DNA of 64,000 nt from a virus. Shown here in pieces: positions 17,887-26,447 of the stretch. Numbering within the stretch: the first letter of the stretch is position 1; each line of letters begins with the position of its first letter. The DNA lies in the IMG/VR virus record IMGVR_UViG_3300043449_002710, positions 62,001 to 126,000 of that record; one strand, given 5' to 3'. The notes under the pieces were generated by a model. The model was not told the origin of the DNA, made no database searches, and was given only the letters and a program-made list of their open reading frames with translations. The position numbers were made by a program, and so were the translations under genes.

Positions 17887-19407
17887 ATGGGTAAGTATGC
17901 CGAGATCCTCAAGCTTTTAGAGAAATCGGTCCCAGAATACACTTCTTTGAAAGTCGTGCCTCGGGGGGCTCCTGTTTTCCCTGACCTTTTGATGTCAGGG
18001 GAACTTCGCTTTGGCCGTAGGCTTGGGGCTAATTTCTCGGTCATCAATCCTGACAATCAGGTCACGCTGGCTAAAGACGCCATGATTGATGAGCAGGTTT
18101 TAACCTTGTCTCGAATCCTTCCTTGGTTTGAAGCGGGTGCTTTGGTGAGCTTCAACGAAGTCGAGATGATGGAGATTCAGGATTGGGACCCGAGTCAGAA
18201 TACCTTGGTGGTCTCAAGTCCATTGAGCGCCAATAGGCCTTCTGGAACCAAGCTGACTCTTTGGGCAACCCCGTTAACCGTTCATGTGACCGCTGCCTTA
18301 GGGGATGAACAAGTTTTAGTCCGCTCGCGTTACAATCTGTTGAATGGAGATGTGCTGACGTTTCCGGTCAATGAGCTTCTTTCGAGTTTGACCCAACGAG
18401 AAGTGACTTTGGCTGAGTATGCCGGAAACTCTGGGGACTCCGAGTTTCCCCATCTTTACTTACTGCATTTAGATAGCGCCTTACCGATTGAGCTGAGAAC
18501 GACTTCGCGGATTTATCTCAGGGCATACCCAGGCTATTTGTCGAAGGTTCTCAAAGTCCCTAAATTGAAGTTTGCTCAAATGGGCCCTTTCCTTTTGGAC
18601 TATGTGGCAAGTCCTTTGGACTCTATCCCAAGTTACAAAGAAGTTTTCAGCATTCGAACCTTCAACACCGTATCTGTTCCGATCGAAGGTGCGGTCGATA
18701 GCTTAGTCACGGTTCAAAAAAACCATCCTGTGCCACAGCGCCCGATCACCGCTGATAATATGGTTTTTTGGCAGGTCGTTCGAGGCTCGGGAGGCTTTGC
18801 CACTCCGAATCTCTATCGGATGATTTCTGACAAGTACGGCAAGGCGAAAGTCTATACTCGACTGGTGCCGAGCCTCCCTGCAGGCCATAGTTGGAAGCTC
18901 AAAGTCAGGCCTCAAGCCAACGGGCTATTAAGATTTAGAACTTTTCCTAGCGGGACTTTTCAAGACTTTGTCTTACAAGACCATGTCACACAGCAGGTGA
19001 CTTTGACGATTCCACCTGGGGATAACTCTGACCGGATTGAAATCCTCGTGCGGCTAGACACTCCTAGAAAAGAAGTGACTTTGTCGGATGCCAACTACGT
19101 GGGTGAGATCGTCTCGAACTTTCAATACGGCTTGGTACTGAAAGTTATCGGCCAAACCAATTATCAGTCTACTAGCGTTATTTTAAAACCCTATTTCCTA
19201 TCGTTCTCGGATGTCACTGGTAACTACAGTGAAGGAGAAAAATATAATAGCGGGATGATCTACGGCTTTGAAAACGGGTTCAAGCCCTTGAAAGTTACCC
19301 CCATGGGCAACTACCAGAGTCCGGTCCTTCCTCCGGTTTATTTCTCTTTTGATGACCTGCCAGATCCTTATTCTGGTGGATTCGATGTGGGTCAATTTTT
19401 TGAGTAA
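17887..19407 (+). CDS. Tail fibre/structural protein (506 aa)
   Basis: GAGGAGG precedes ATG 17887 (a TTG three bases earlier is not needed). The protein is beta-rich, with many short Val/Leu strands and Pro-Gly turns, and no long helices after residue 15. A segment near residues 110-150 (VSSPLSANRPSGTKLTLWATP) recalls beta-sandwich repeats of phage connectors. It lies between the adaptor paralogue and a coiled-coil fibre protein, so it is likely a baseplate-proximal fibre part. No named family recognised. Confidence 0.55.
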   Translation: MGKYAEILKLLEKSVPEYTSLKVVPRGAPVFPDLLMSGELRFGRRLGANFSVINPDNQVTLAKDAMIDEQVLTLSRILPWFEAGALVSFNEVEMMEIQDWDPSQNTLVVSSPLSANRPSGTKLTLWATPLTVHVTAALGDEQVLVRSRYNLLNGDVLTFPVNELLSSLTQREVTLAEYAGNSGDSEFPHLYLLHLDSALPIELRTTSRIYLRAYPGYLSKVLKVPKLKFAQMGPFLLDYVASPLDSIPSYKEVFSIRTFNTVSVPIEGAVDSLVTVQKNHPVPQRPITADNMVFWQVVRGSGGFATPNLYRMISDKYGKAKVYTRLVPSLPAGHSWKLKVRPQANGLLRFRTFPSGTFQDFVLQDHVTQQVTLTIPPGDNSDRIEILVRLDTPRKEVTLSDANYVGEIVSNFQYGLVLKVIGQTNYQSTSVILKPYFLSFSDVTGNYSEGEKYNSGMIYGFENGFKPLKVTPMGNYQSPVLPPVYFSFDDLPDPYSGGFDVGQFFE

Positions 19408-19416
19408 GGTAAAACT

Positions 19417-19911
19417 ATGGCGAAACCGATTTCTAAACCAGACTGGACAGCAAGCAACTCAATTGAACCATCGCCAGAGAAGAAAGCTGCGGGTTGGGGA
19501 ATTGGTGAAAAACCTTACTCTACCCACTTCAACTGGCTTTTTAAAAATGTCTCCGAGTGGGTAGACTACTTAGATACAGATGTCGGCGACATGATCGCGG
19601 AGGAATACTCACGTGCTCTTGCCGCAGAAACCACTTTGTCACAAAACGTTTCAGATCTATCTCAAAGTGTTGTGGAAGAGACCTCTCGCGCTTTAGTTGC
19701 CGAGCAATCTTTGAGTGCTCGAATCGATAGTGGTGGCGGCGGTGGGTCGGTAATCGAATCGGGTTTCGTTTTGCCCACAGTGGATTCTTCCTACAGAGGG
19801 AAGTTTTTCTTGGTTAAAGGCAGCCCTGGGGTTCCAGACACGCTTTACTTTTGCGCCAAGGATTACCTTGACGCATACAAATGGTTTGAAGTCGTTTTGA
19901 TGAATGTTTAA
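19417..19911 (+). CDS. Tail fibre attachment protein with coiled coil (164 aa)
   Basis: The N-terminal 55 residues match a pattern common at the start of phage tail fibres: KPDWTASNSIE-PSPEKKAAGWG-x-GEKP followed by HFNWLFKNVSEWVDYLD. Then comes a heptad-repeat coiled coil (about 60-105) containing two near-copies of EE-SRAL-AE-(T/S)LS. A Gly linker and a small C-terminal domain follow. Such proteins trimerise and connect a fibre to the baseplate. Confidence 0.7.
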   Translation: MAKPISKPDWTASNSIEPSPEKKAAGWGIGEKPYSTHFNWLFKNVSEWVDYLDTDVGDMIAEEYSRALAAETTLSQNVSDLSQSVVEETSRALVAEQSLSARIDSGGGGGSVIESGFVLPTVDSSYRGKFFLVKGSPGVPDTLYFCAKDYLDAYKWFEVVLMNV

Positions 19912-19926
19912 TGGAGCTGAGAGAAC

Positions 19927-22368
19927 ATGCTTGATCAATTTTTGAAAACCGGTGGCAGTGATAAATTTTACCCAAATAGAAGCATTGTTTCTACACAAAG
20001 CTGTGTTTCTAAAGTTGGTAATTTGGCAGACAGTGCCCGCGTCTTTCGCTACCAAAAAGTAGATGTCCCTGTAAAATTAGGACACCGTTTAAATACGAAC
20101 GGCGGTTATTTAATCCCAGACGGCAAGACCTTCGCCATGGCTTACTCTAGCATTCAAGCGAATGGCGGTCCTGTGGGTACTGGTAAGGCTGCTTGGGCTT
20201 ATATCACGATTGGTAGCGGCTTGTTTTCAGATGGGGATACGATCACTTTCGGGACTAGAACGCTGACTTTAATCACATCGGGATCTTCAAGCGAAGACGT
20301 TTTGCTCATTGACGATACTGATCCGCATACCCAGCTTGATCAGATTAAAACTTATTTTTTAACGAGCGGTTTAGTTCCTTACACGAGTTTTCAATGTGAT
20401 TTTCATGGCATTATCCCAAATACTTTAGTTCTGAATGGAAATGCTCTCAACTCTAGTTTGGACACGACTGTAATTTCAGTAACATCTACAAACCCAGCAA
20501 TTTCAGTGAATTCTAACGCTGGAGTTTTCCACCCTTGGAAAGCTTGTGATCTTTTAAAAGATGTTTTTATTGTTTCTCCAAGACTTTTGTACTCGTACAG
20601 GCCAGATGATAATGTCCAAGGCGGAACTACTGATCCTTATTTTAATTCCTTGGAATACGATCTGGAAGCTGATCAAGTTATTAGAAATGTGTATTTCGGA
20701 TTACAACTGATAAGCAACAAAACGAAAAATTCTGGTTTTTATCTTCGGAAGAACACAGTTAAAAACGCTTCAGTCAGGCTCCCATACACAAATGAAGTTT
20801 ATAATTACGTTGAATTTATTTCCAAAATTCCAGGTACTGCTGGAAATTCTTTGACAATATCATTCGTTACACAGCCTGCAGTTCAGTATCAGCCTAGAGC
20901 TTCTTATTTTACGGCATCTGGCAATAACATCACTTTTCATTTAGCTTCTTCCTATTACGGCCAGGTAGTTTATAGTTATTCGGTTGAAGCTTTGTATCAA
21001 GCTTACGAAAGAAGTGAACCCGAAGTTCAAGCTCTTTTCTCTGTCAGTGGGGCTGGCAGTTTACCTGCCTTAGAGGTGGCTTCTTTAGTTCCTTTCTCTG
21101 GAGGAGAAAACTCGGCTGGATCGGATTACTGTAGAAATGCTTTTATTGACTATTACGTTTCTGGGATTTTAGATTCCGAATCGGGTGTGGGGGCTGCGAT
21201 TGCGCCTCCTGAAATGGCAGAGGATGGAACTTCTCGAATTATTCATGACGCCCCAGGCTCAGCTTGGGGGAAATATGGTTGTTTTGTGGCGAGATATCTC
21301 CCTGAGAACACCCCTATTCATGCTTACGCTCAAATTCATGACCTTTGGTTCACAGCAGTAACTGGTGGAGTGGCAGGAAACAGTATTACTATTGAATACA
21401 CTTCTGGAGGCACGGCTGGGAGCGAATCCGTTTCGGTGCTAGGCAATGCTATTACAGTTCAGATTGAAGATGGAATTAGCACCTCAGAAACTATTTTTGA
21501 TGCTTTGACTACAGGCCCCTCTGCAGCCGCTGTGAGCGCTTTGGTTAAAATCAAAAAAATGGGATTGTCCAACGATGCTCCGGTTGCGGCCATGGCTTCA
21601 CCGGTTTCTTTAGTTAAAGGAAGCGCAGGGTACACGACACCTTCTGGTTATGTTATTGTCCCTAGATTAAACGCAAGCGTAGTCACTTACACTCGATATT
21701 TTGATGTTTATTGGTCGAGCGATTTAAACACCCCTTCTAGTTTTAAATATTGCCAGGGTTTTAGTATTTCCTTTCCTTATTGGAATCCGCATTATAATGT
21801 AACTTCCTTTAGAGAATCTTTCGAGATTAAAGATGGGTACGATCTAATCGGTCCTTACGTGTCTTTTATTTATCGCAATAACCAGCAAGAATTTCGCATT
21901 CGTCCAGATACCAAAGCTTCCTTAAATTATAATTCTACACATTGGGAAGCGGTTACACCTGGATTTGCTGGGTCGGATCTTAAAATTCAGATCTTAGGTA
22001 CAAAGACGGTTGGGAATGAACTCGTGACTATGGTTGGAAACCTAATCAAAGTCGAAATTCAAAATGGGTTGAGCACCGTTCAAAGCGTTCAAACCGCGCT
22101 GAGTAACAACCCAGCCGCCGCTGCTTTAGTCTCTGTGAGCCCGGCATCTGGATATACGACTGCTAGCCCGGTTACCGTGGGTTCGGATGAATATCTGGTC
22201 GGCGGTAAAGACGCTTGGTTTGTTGATGGGATGTATGGGTTTGGTTACGTATCGTTAACGCCAAGAACTTACGCCATCAACGATGACCAAAACACTATGG
22301 TTCAGATTCCATACGCCAATAAAGATTATATGGTTATGGATACTTTTAGATTAGTAGACTTGGAGTAA
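19927..22368 (+). CDS. Large tail fibre protein with repeated beta domains (813 aa)
   Basis: At least three diverged copies of an approximately 90-residue domain can be seen, each with an (A)GN/GSD-L/I-T/K-I start, a 'GN-x-I-x-V/F' strand and an 'L...P-AA-L' helix followed by a small turn: about residues 300-395, 475-565 and 680-765. Similar AGN...G.. modules occur in fibre and sheath-insert proteins of large phages. The N-terminus is short and may be the trimerisation/attachment part. Long, beta-rich and in a fibre operon, it is probably a receptor-binding long fibre. Confidence 0.6.
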   Translation: MLDQFLKTGGSDKFYPNRSIVSTQSCVSKVGNLADSARVFRYQKVDVPVKLGHRLNTNGGYLIPDGKTFAMAYSSIQANGGPVGTGKAAWAYITIGSGLFSDGDTITFGTRTLTLITSGSSSEDVLLIDDTDPHTQLDQIKTYFLTSGLVPYTSFQCDFHGIIPNTLVLNGNALNSSLDTTVISVTSTNPAISVNSNAGVFHPWKACDLLKDVFIVSPRLLYSYRPDDNVQGGTTDPYFNSLEYDLEADQVIRNVYFGLQLISNKTKNSGFYLRKNTVKNASVRLPYTNEVYNYVEFISKIPGTAGNSLTISFVTQPAVQYQPRASYFTASGNNITFHLASSYYGQVVYSYSVEALYQAYERSEPEVQALFSVSGAGSLPALEVASLVPFSGGENSAGSDYCRNAFIDYYVSGILDSESGVGAAIAPPEMAEDGTSRIIHDAPGSAWGKYGCFVARYLPENTPIHAYAQIHDLWFTAVTGGVAGNSITIEYTSGGTAGSESVSVLGNAITVQIEDGISTSETIFDALTTGPSAAAVSALVKIKKMGLSNDAPVAAMASPVSLVKGSAGYTTPSGYVIVPRLNASVVTYTRYFDVYWSSDLNTPSSFKYCQGFSISFPYWNPHYNVTSFRESFEIKDGYDLIGPYVSFIYRNNQQEFRIRPDTKASLNYNSTHWEAVTPGFAGSDLKIQILGTKTVGNELVTMVGNLIKVEIQNGLSTVQSVQTALSNNPAAAALVSVSPASGYTTASPVTVGSDEYLVGGKDAWFVDGMYGFGYVSLTPRTYAINDDQNTMVQIPYANKDYMVMDTFRLVDLE

Positions 22369-22374
22369 TGATGA

Positions 22375-23409
22375 ATGAGCACTCCTTATAGTTTAGATAG
22401 TTTTAGCGATTCTAGTGTGGTGGAGACTTTTCCGCCATCACTACCGACTTCTAATTATACGGTGGATCAGATTCTGGCCCAAAAGCCTGAGGGCTTTTTC
22501 TTTAAAGACCCGATCCCACATCTCTCGGATCGTCTTGAGGCTCCAGACATATCTTTGGAAAGATTTGGAACCAGCACGATTCAATTTTATGCGCCTGCTT
22601 ATTCGGCAACTGAAATCACAGATAACTATAAAGTGATCGGTGTAACGTTAGATCTCATTCTAACAGAACCCGTGACGGTGGATTGGGCTGTTACGGGCGG
22701 AACCGCAGTTGATCTTCAAGATTATACGATTGCTGGCGGCACTTCTGGGACTTTGACTTTCAACCGAAATGAATGGATTAAATTCATTCCGGTGAATATC
22801 ATCAGCAATGCTTTAGCTAAACCTGCTAGAACAATTGAATTGACGCTTTCAAATCCAATCGGCTCTGGAAATTATTTTCCAAAATTTGTTTTATACTCAA
22901 ATCCAAGCCCAGGCCAATACGTGCAGATTGCGTATGATCCTGTAAATGATTATTATAATTATCATTACTTCTATTTTGGGACCGATATTACAATCGGAGC
23001 AACAAAAGAAGAAACCGCTCAGAATATAGTTTCTTACTATAATACTGTTCATGGCAATCCTAATGTCGTTGCCACGGCTATCGGAAATGAAGTTCGATTC
23101 GAACTCGATTTCCCAACAGATCGAGATCTCATATTTTCGACAGATAGCCCAAACCTTCTGACTTATCTTGGAAATTATAAATATTTTGTTTCTGGGGTCC
23201 ACGATTGGACTTTGAGTTTAGGGGCAATAGCCCAAACCATCATAACGATCGAAGGGCACCCAGCCCAGCCGGGCGTAACCATGGTTCTATCTTATAACCC
23301 GACTACAAAAACCATTAACCGGGTTTCTCAGATTCCGACTACAAGCGTTATTCAGTTACAAGAAACCTTGGATAATTTCTCTCAAAGATTACAGAACATG
23401 GGTTTCTAA
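22375..23409 (+). CDS. Fibre-associated protein with Calx-beta domain (344 aa)
   Basis: Residues about 85-175 match a Calx-beta domain: L-T-EPVTVDWAVTGGTAVDLQDY, then GTLTFNRNEW-KFIPVNI and a closing IELTLSNP. Calx-beta domains are beta sandwiches, often Ca2+-binding, in adhesins and phage surface proteins. A C-terminal third ends in a short helix with Leu/Gln heptads. The gene begins six bases after the stop of the previous fibre gene and is followed at once by a small coiled-coil ORF. Confidence 0.65.
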   Translation: MSTPYSLDSFSDSSVVETFPPSLPTSNYTVDQILAQKPEGFFFKDPIPHLSDRLEAPDISLERFGTSTIQFYAPAYSATEITDNYKVIGVTLDLILTEPVTVDWAVTGGTAVDLQDYTIAGGTSGTLTFNRNEWIKFIPVNIISNALAKPARTIELTLSNPIGSGNYFPKFVLYSNPSPGQYVQIAYDPVNDYYNYHYFYFGTDITIGATKEETAQNIVSYYNTVHGNPNVVATAIGNEVRFELDFPTDRDLIFSTDSPNLLTYLGNYKYFVSGVHDWTLSLGAIAQTIITIEGHPAQPGVTMVLSYNPTTKTINRVSQIPTTSVIQLQETLDNFSQRLQNMGF

Positions 23410-23571
23410 ATGATCATACCTGATTATAGCTTGAGTGATCCGATCGTAATTTATGATAATGTTGCCAAAGGTTTTGCTGTCCCGCAGCTTTCGGTGGAGC
23501 AAATTGAGAACTTGAAGCAGCAACTAGAAGACCTAGAGACTAGGATCGAAATTGCGGAAGCCAGTCATTAG
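23410..23571 (+). CDS. Small coiled-coil protein (53 aa)
   Basis: The ATG falls directly after the stop of the Calx-beta gene. The 53-residue product has an N-terminal stretch with DPIVIYDNVAKGFAVPQL and a C-terminal heptad coiled coil (VEQIENLKQQLEDLETRIE). This two-part form (short docking segment plus coiled coil) is like small fibre-trimerisation or chaperone subunits. The same short N-terminal style and the lack of any gap argue that it is translated with the fibre gene. It is the last gene of the run before a 29-base spacer. Confidence 0.6.
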   Translation: MIIPDYSLSDPIVIYDNVAKGFAVPQLSVEQIENLKQQLEDLETRIEIAEASH

Positions 23572-23600
23572 CTCAATAACCGTGTTATTTTTAATAAGTT

Positions 23601-24137
23601 ATGAAACGAAATCATTTTCTTCAGGCTTTAGCTCCCGATGTGGAGATCCTACTCGAAAAAAGCCCGGTCACTTCCAAGCTTTGGCAAGTGGCTAGAGAGC
23701 TTGATTTCTTCTTTACCTTGCAAGGTAGACCTAGGCAGCGGATTCGGTCTTCTCTGAAAGCCACGAGATCACAGGTGCTCAGTTCCACCGATCCCTGGGC
23801 AGAGATTCAATACCAATCTCTCTATCTGACAGACGACACGAAAGATCGGATCGTGCTGCACGAACCCGCGTCAGATGACCCGACTGTCGGGATTATGGTT
23901 TTAAAAGCCGCTCGTCTTCGTGGTGAGAGCGGTTTGGTCTATTGCGGCAAGGAAGAACAGCTTAAAAGCTTTGCTAGCAAATTAGCCGAGTACGAAGAAC
24001 GCGGTGCAGACTTGAACGAAAAAGATTTCCTTTCTTGCCTGAAGGAAGCGGCTGAAGCCGAGGGCTTGAAAGTTATTTTCGAGCGTTTGTCCCCAGAGCA
24101 CGGTGGGGAAGCCGAGATGGAAGACTGGGAGGATTGA
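23601..24137 (+). CDS. Hypothetical protein (178 aa)
   Basis: I do not recognise a family. The protein is charged and alpha/beta, with an acidic C-terminal tail (residues 165-178 nearly all E/D/W/G). The ATG follows a GTTATTTTTAATAAG element with only two or three bases between, and no ribosome site is evident. Its stop overlaps the next start as TGATG, so the two are translationally coupled. Confidence 0.6.
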   Translation: MKRNHFLQALAPDVEILLEKSPVTSKLWQVARELDFFFTLQGRPRQRIRSSLKATRSQVLSSTDPWAEIQYQSLYLTDDTKDRIVLHEPASDDPTVGIMVLKAARLRGESGLVYCGKEEQLKSFASKLAEYEERGADLNEKDFLSCLKEAAEAEGLKVIFERLSPEHGGEAEMEDWED

Positions 24138-24508
24138 TGCGAATCTCCAATCGATACCCAGTTCTAAAGAAAGTTTTGGCTGCACTAGAAGCCCCGCTGT
24201 TTTTGAACGCAGACGTAGAAGCGGATTGCTGGGCTGAAACCACGGGTGGGGAAACTATCTTTCATTGTGACCCCAAATCCGCCAATCTGTTACTTCCAGA
24301 AGCCGATGCCCATACCCTAGAGCATCTCAAAGAACTTCCCAAAAGTTTTGGTTTGAAAGTAAAAAAGCATTTTGAAGACGAGCAAGCTCGGGCGGCTTGG
24401 TTTTACTTTGTCTTTGATGTTGAGATTCAAGGAACCGAACAAAAAGATAACGGGATGTATGAACTTCAGTACACAGCGAAGCTGAGAGACTGGAGTTATG
24501 AAACCTAA
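24137..24508 (+). CDS. Hypothetical protein (123 aa)
   Basis: The start ATG 24137 shares a base with the previous stop (TGATG) and follows GGGAGG; the TTG three bases upstream is unlikely. The product is a soluble alpha/beta protein with no membrane segment. It ends 15 bases before the next structural gene. Unknown; perhaps a chaperone for neighbouring fibres, judged by position only. Confidence 0.6.
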   Translation: MRISNRYPVLKKVLAALEAPLFLNADVEADCWAETTGGETIFHCDPKSANLLLPEADAHTLEHLKELPKSFGLKVKKHFEDEQARAAWFYFVFDVEIQGTEQKDNGMYELQYTAKLRDWSYET

Positions 24509-24523
24509 TCGATTGGGGGAGTA

Positions 24524-26386
24524 ATGCCAGTTACCCCTACCCTTCAGATCGCAGCCGTCTATCAACCTGACTCGGATGAAGTCTGGGTTGATTTTAAAGC
24601 CTTGGCCACGGATCAAGTCACGGTCTTGGTGGCCGATCGAATTGTTGCCAAGCTGAAAGTGGCCTCCAAGGACTTAAATGGCACGGTGACTTATCGAGAT
24701 CTAACTGAGATCACGACCACTAAAGACTATCTTCAGGCCGAGAAGAATTATCTTCTCAAGTTCAGGCATCCAAAAAGAAGAAAAGATTTGTTTCTAAGCA
24801 TTGATGCTCTTTTTGGTTCGGACGTTTTTCAAAAGCAAGTCTCGGTTGGGGAAGCGGCTTCCCCCTACACTGAAATGCAGCTTCCTGACAACGTGCTTTG
24901 GGAAAAAGACACCTTTGATGAAGGCGTGGACTTGGGAGACAATCCAGGCTTTGGTGAGAATTTTCCAAATAACAACCAAGTTGTTCTTGAGCCTAAGCTT
25001 CTAGACTACGCTCAGAAATTTGACTTCACTTTGTCTCAAGATCCTCAAGTCTTTGAGTCCCTGCTCTATCAAGGCGGTGGAAATCGCCTTTTGATGAGCA
25101 ACAAAAACAATTCCTATTTGTTTCAAAATTTGAATCAGTCCCCTTGGGGGTTGTCTTCCTATGCGTTCATGGAACCGCAAAGACAAAACCTTTTGCCCAA
25201 CCCTTTCTTCAATGCAGCTACACAAAATACACCAAACGGTTATCTGGTGGATTCGGCTGGCGCGATTTTAAATCAAACTCTAGCGCCTGATTATTTGACT
25301 GCAACGGGAGCTAAGCTTTGGACCTTACGATTCAGGCAAGCCAATATGTACTCGGCTTTCAATCAAGCTAGAGTATCTCTGAGCGCACCTATCTCAGTTT
25401 CAGAAAACCAGCCCTATACCTTTTCAATCTACACAAAGGTCACCCCTCTTTCGATGACAACCGAAGTTAATCAATTTAAACTTGCCTTGGCTTGGAAAGA
25501 TTCTTTAGGCGGAATTATTCAAACCGATGAAGAAGTCCTTCAGACTTCAAATTTTTCAAGTCTAGGGCTAGCTCAGATGCAGGTTCAATCCCCTATTGGG
25601 GCGGTGGCCGTGGAGCCCGCTTTTTATCTAGGGTCGATCGATGCTGGTGATGACGTTCAGTGGGTATTGTTTGCGCCTCAATTAGAAACGGGCACGCACC
25701 CCACGAGCCGGTGCTCGGGCAGCCGCGCTGAAGACGTGATTGAGATCCCCAACTACACTGCAGCCAATCAAAAGGTTAGGATCGAATTCATCCCAGGATT
25801 TGATTCTGGATTATCCACCGTGGCATTGACCACAGGGCCTTTGCTTCTTTCCTTGACGGCTGCCTCTAAGTTTAGAGCCGAGATTCCAAACTATACGACT
25901 TCCAATCAAGTTGTTTTTGACAGCAATAATACCTCCAATGCCCAACCTTATTTGGGAACCATACTTTATGCTAAAGGCGCTTTAGGGGTAAGCATTGTTG
26001 ATGGAACCACCGTAATTCTAACTGGTACGGCCAATGGCACAATCAGTGGTGGACAATATATAGTGAAAGATTCGCTGCCGGGTTGGTTCTATTTAACCGA
26101 TCTCAATAGTCAGCAAGTTCCATTCACAGGTAATGGTACAGGATCATTTACATTGACCTTTATTTCGGGAACAGCCGCAATCGCTGAAATCCCATTGGTC
26201 TTTTCCGCAGGCGATGTCCTGGATCTGACTGTTCAACACCAATCAGGTGGATTTTTATCTATCTACCAAAGTGGCGATCTTGCGGCTCAAGTTCCGCTCC
26301 CAGCAATCGCAGTCGCCCCATCCCCATTTTTGATCCGAGGGTTTCTAGGGGAGATCCTCAGACTGACGGTTTTCTCTCGGAAATAG
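24524..26386 (+). CDS. Tail fibre protein with jelly-roll-like domain (620 aa)
   Basis: GGGGGAG precedes the ATG. From about residue 220 the sequence has the layout of a carbohydrate-binding jelly roll as in many phage fibres: RQNLLPNPFF, then W-x-L-x-F-x-x, 'YTFSIYTKV', and W-V-L-F-A-P-Q-L-E-T-G near 390, the last being a very common fibre motif ('..fQLE.G..pTs'). The C-terminal 200 residues add Thr/Gly-rich strands. Probably a sugar-binding fibre domain that touches the host surface. Confidence 0.65.
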   Translation: MPVTPTLQIAAVYQPDSDEVWVDFKALATDQVTVLVADRIVAKLKVASKDLNGTVTYRDLTEITTTKDYLQAEKNYLLKFRHPKRRKDLFLSIDALFGSDVFQKQVSVGEAASPYTEMQLPDNVLWEKDTFDEGVDLGDNPGFGENFPNNNQVVLEPKLLDYAQKFDFTLSQDPQVFESLLYQGGGNRLLMSNKNNSYLFQNLNQSPWGLSSYAFMEPQRQNLLPNPFFNAATQNTPNGYLVDSAGAILNQTLAPDYLTATGAKLWTLRFRQANMYSAFNQARVSLSAPISVSENQPYTFSIYTKVTPLSMTTEVNQFKLALAWKDSLGGIIQTDEEVLQTSNFSSLGLAQMQVQSPIGAVAVEPAFYLGSIDAGDDVQWVLFAPQLETGTHPTSRCSGSRAEDVIEIPNYTAANQKVRIEFIPGFDSGLSTVALTTGPLLLSLTAASKFRAEIPNYTTSNQVVFDSNNTSNAQPYLGTILYAKGALGVSIVDGTTVILTGTANGTISGGQYIVKDSLPGWFYLTDLNSQQVPFTGNGTGSFTLTFISGTAAIAEIPLVFSAGDVLDLTVQHQSGGFLSIYQSGDLAAQVPLPAIAVAPSPFLIRGFLGEILRLTVFSRK

Positions 26387-26390
26387 TAAA

Positions 26391-26412
26391 CTCTTGGAAC
26401 AAGAGTATTTTT
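26391..26412 (+). terminator. Short hairpin with T-run (weak terminator candidate)
   Basis: CTCTTG / CAAGAG with a GAA loop is followed by TATTTTT, 4 bases after the preceding fibre gene. The stem is only 6 bp, so termination would be partial; it may simply fine-tune fibre expression. Confidence 0.35.
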
Positions 26413-26447
26413 AGGTTTGAGCGACCTATCAAGGATTGGGGAAAGTA

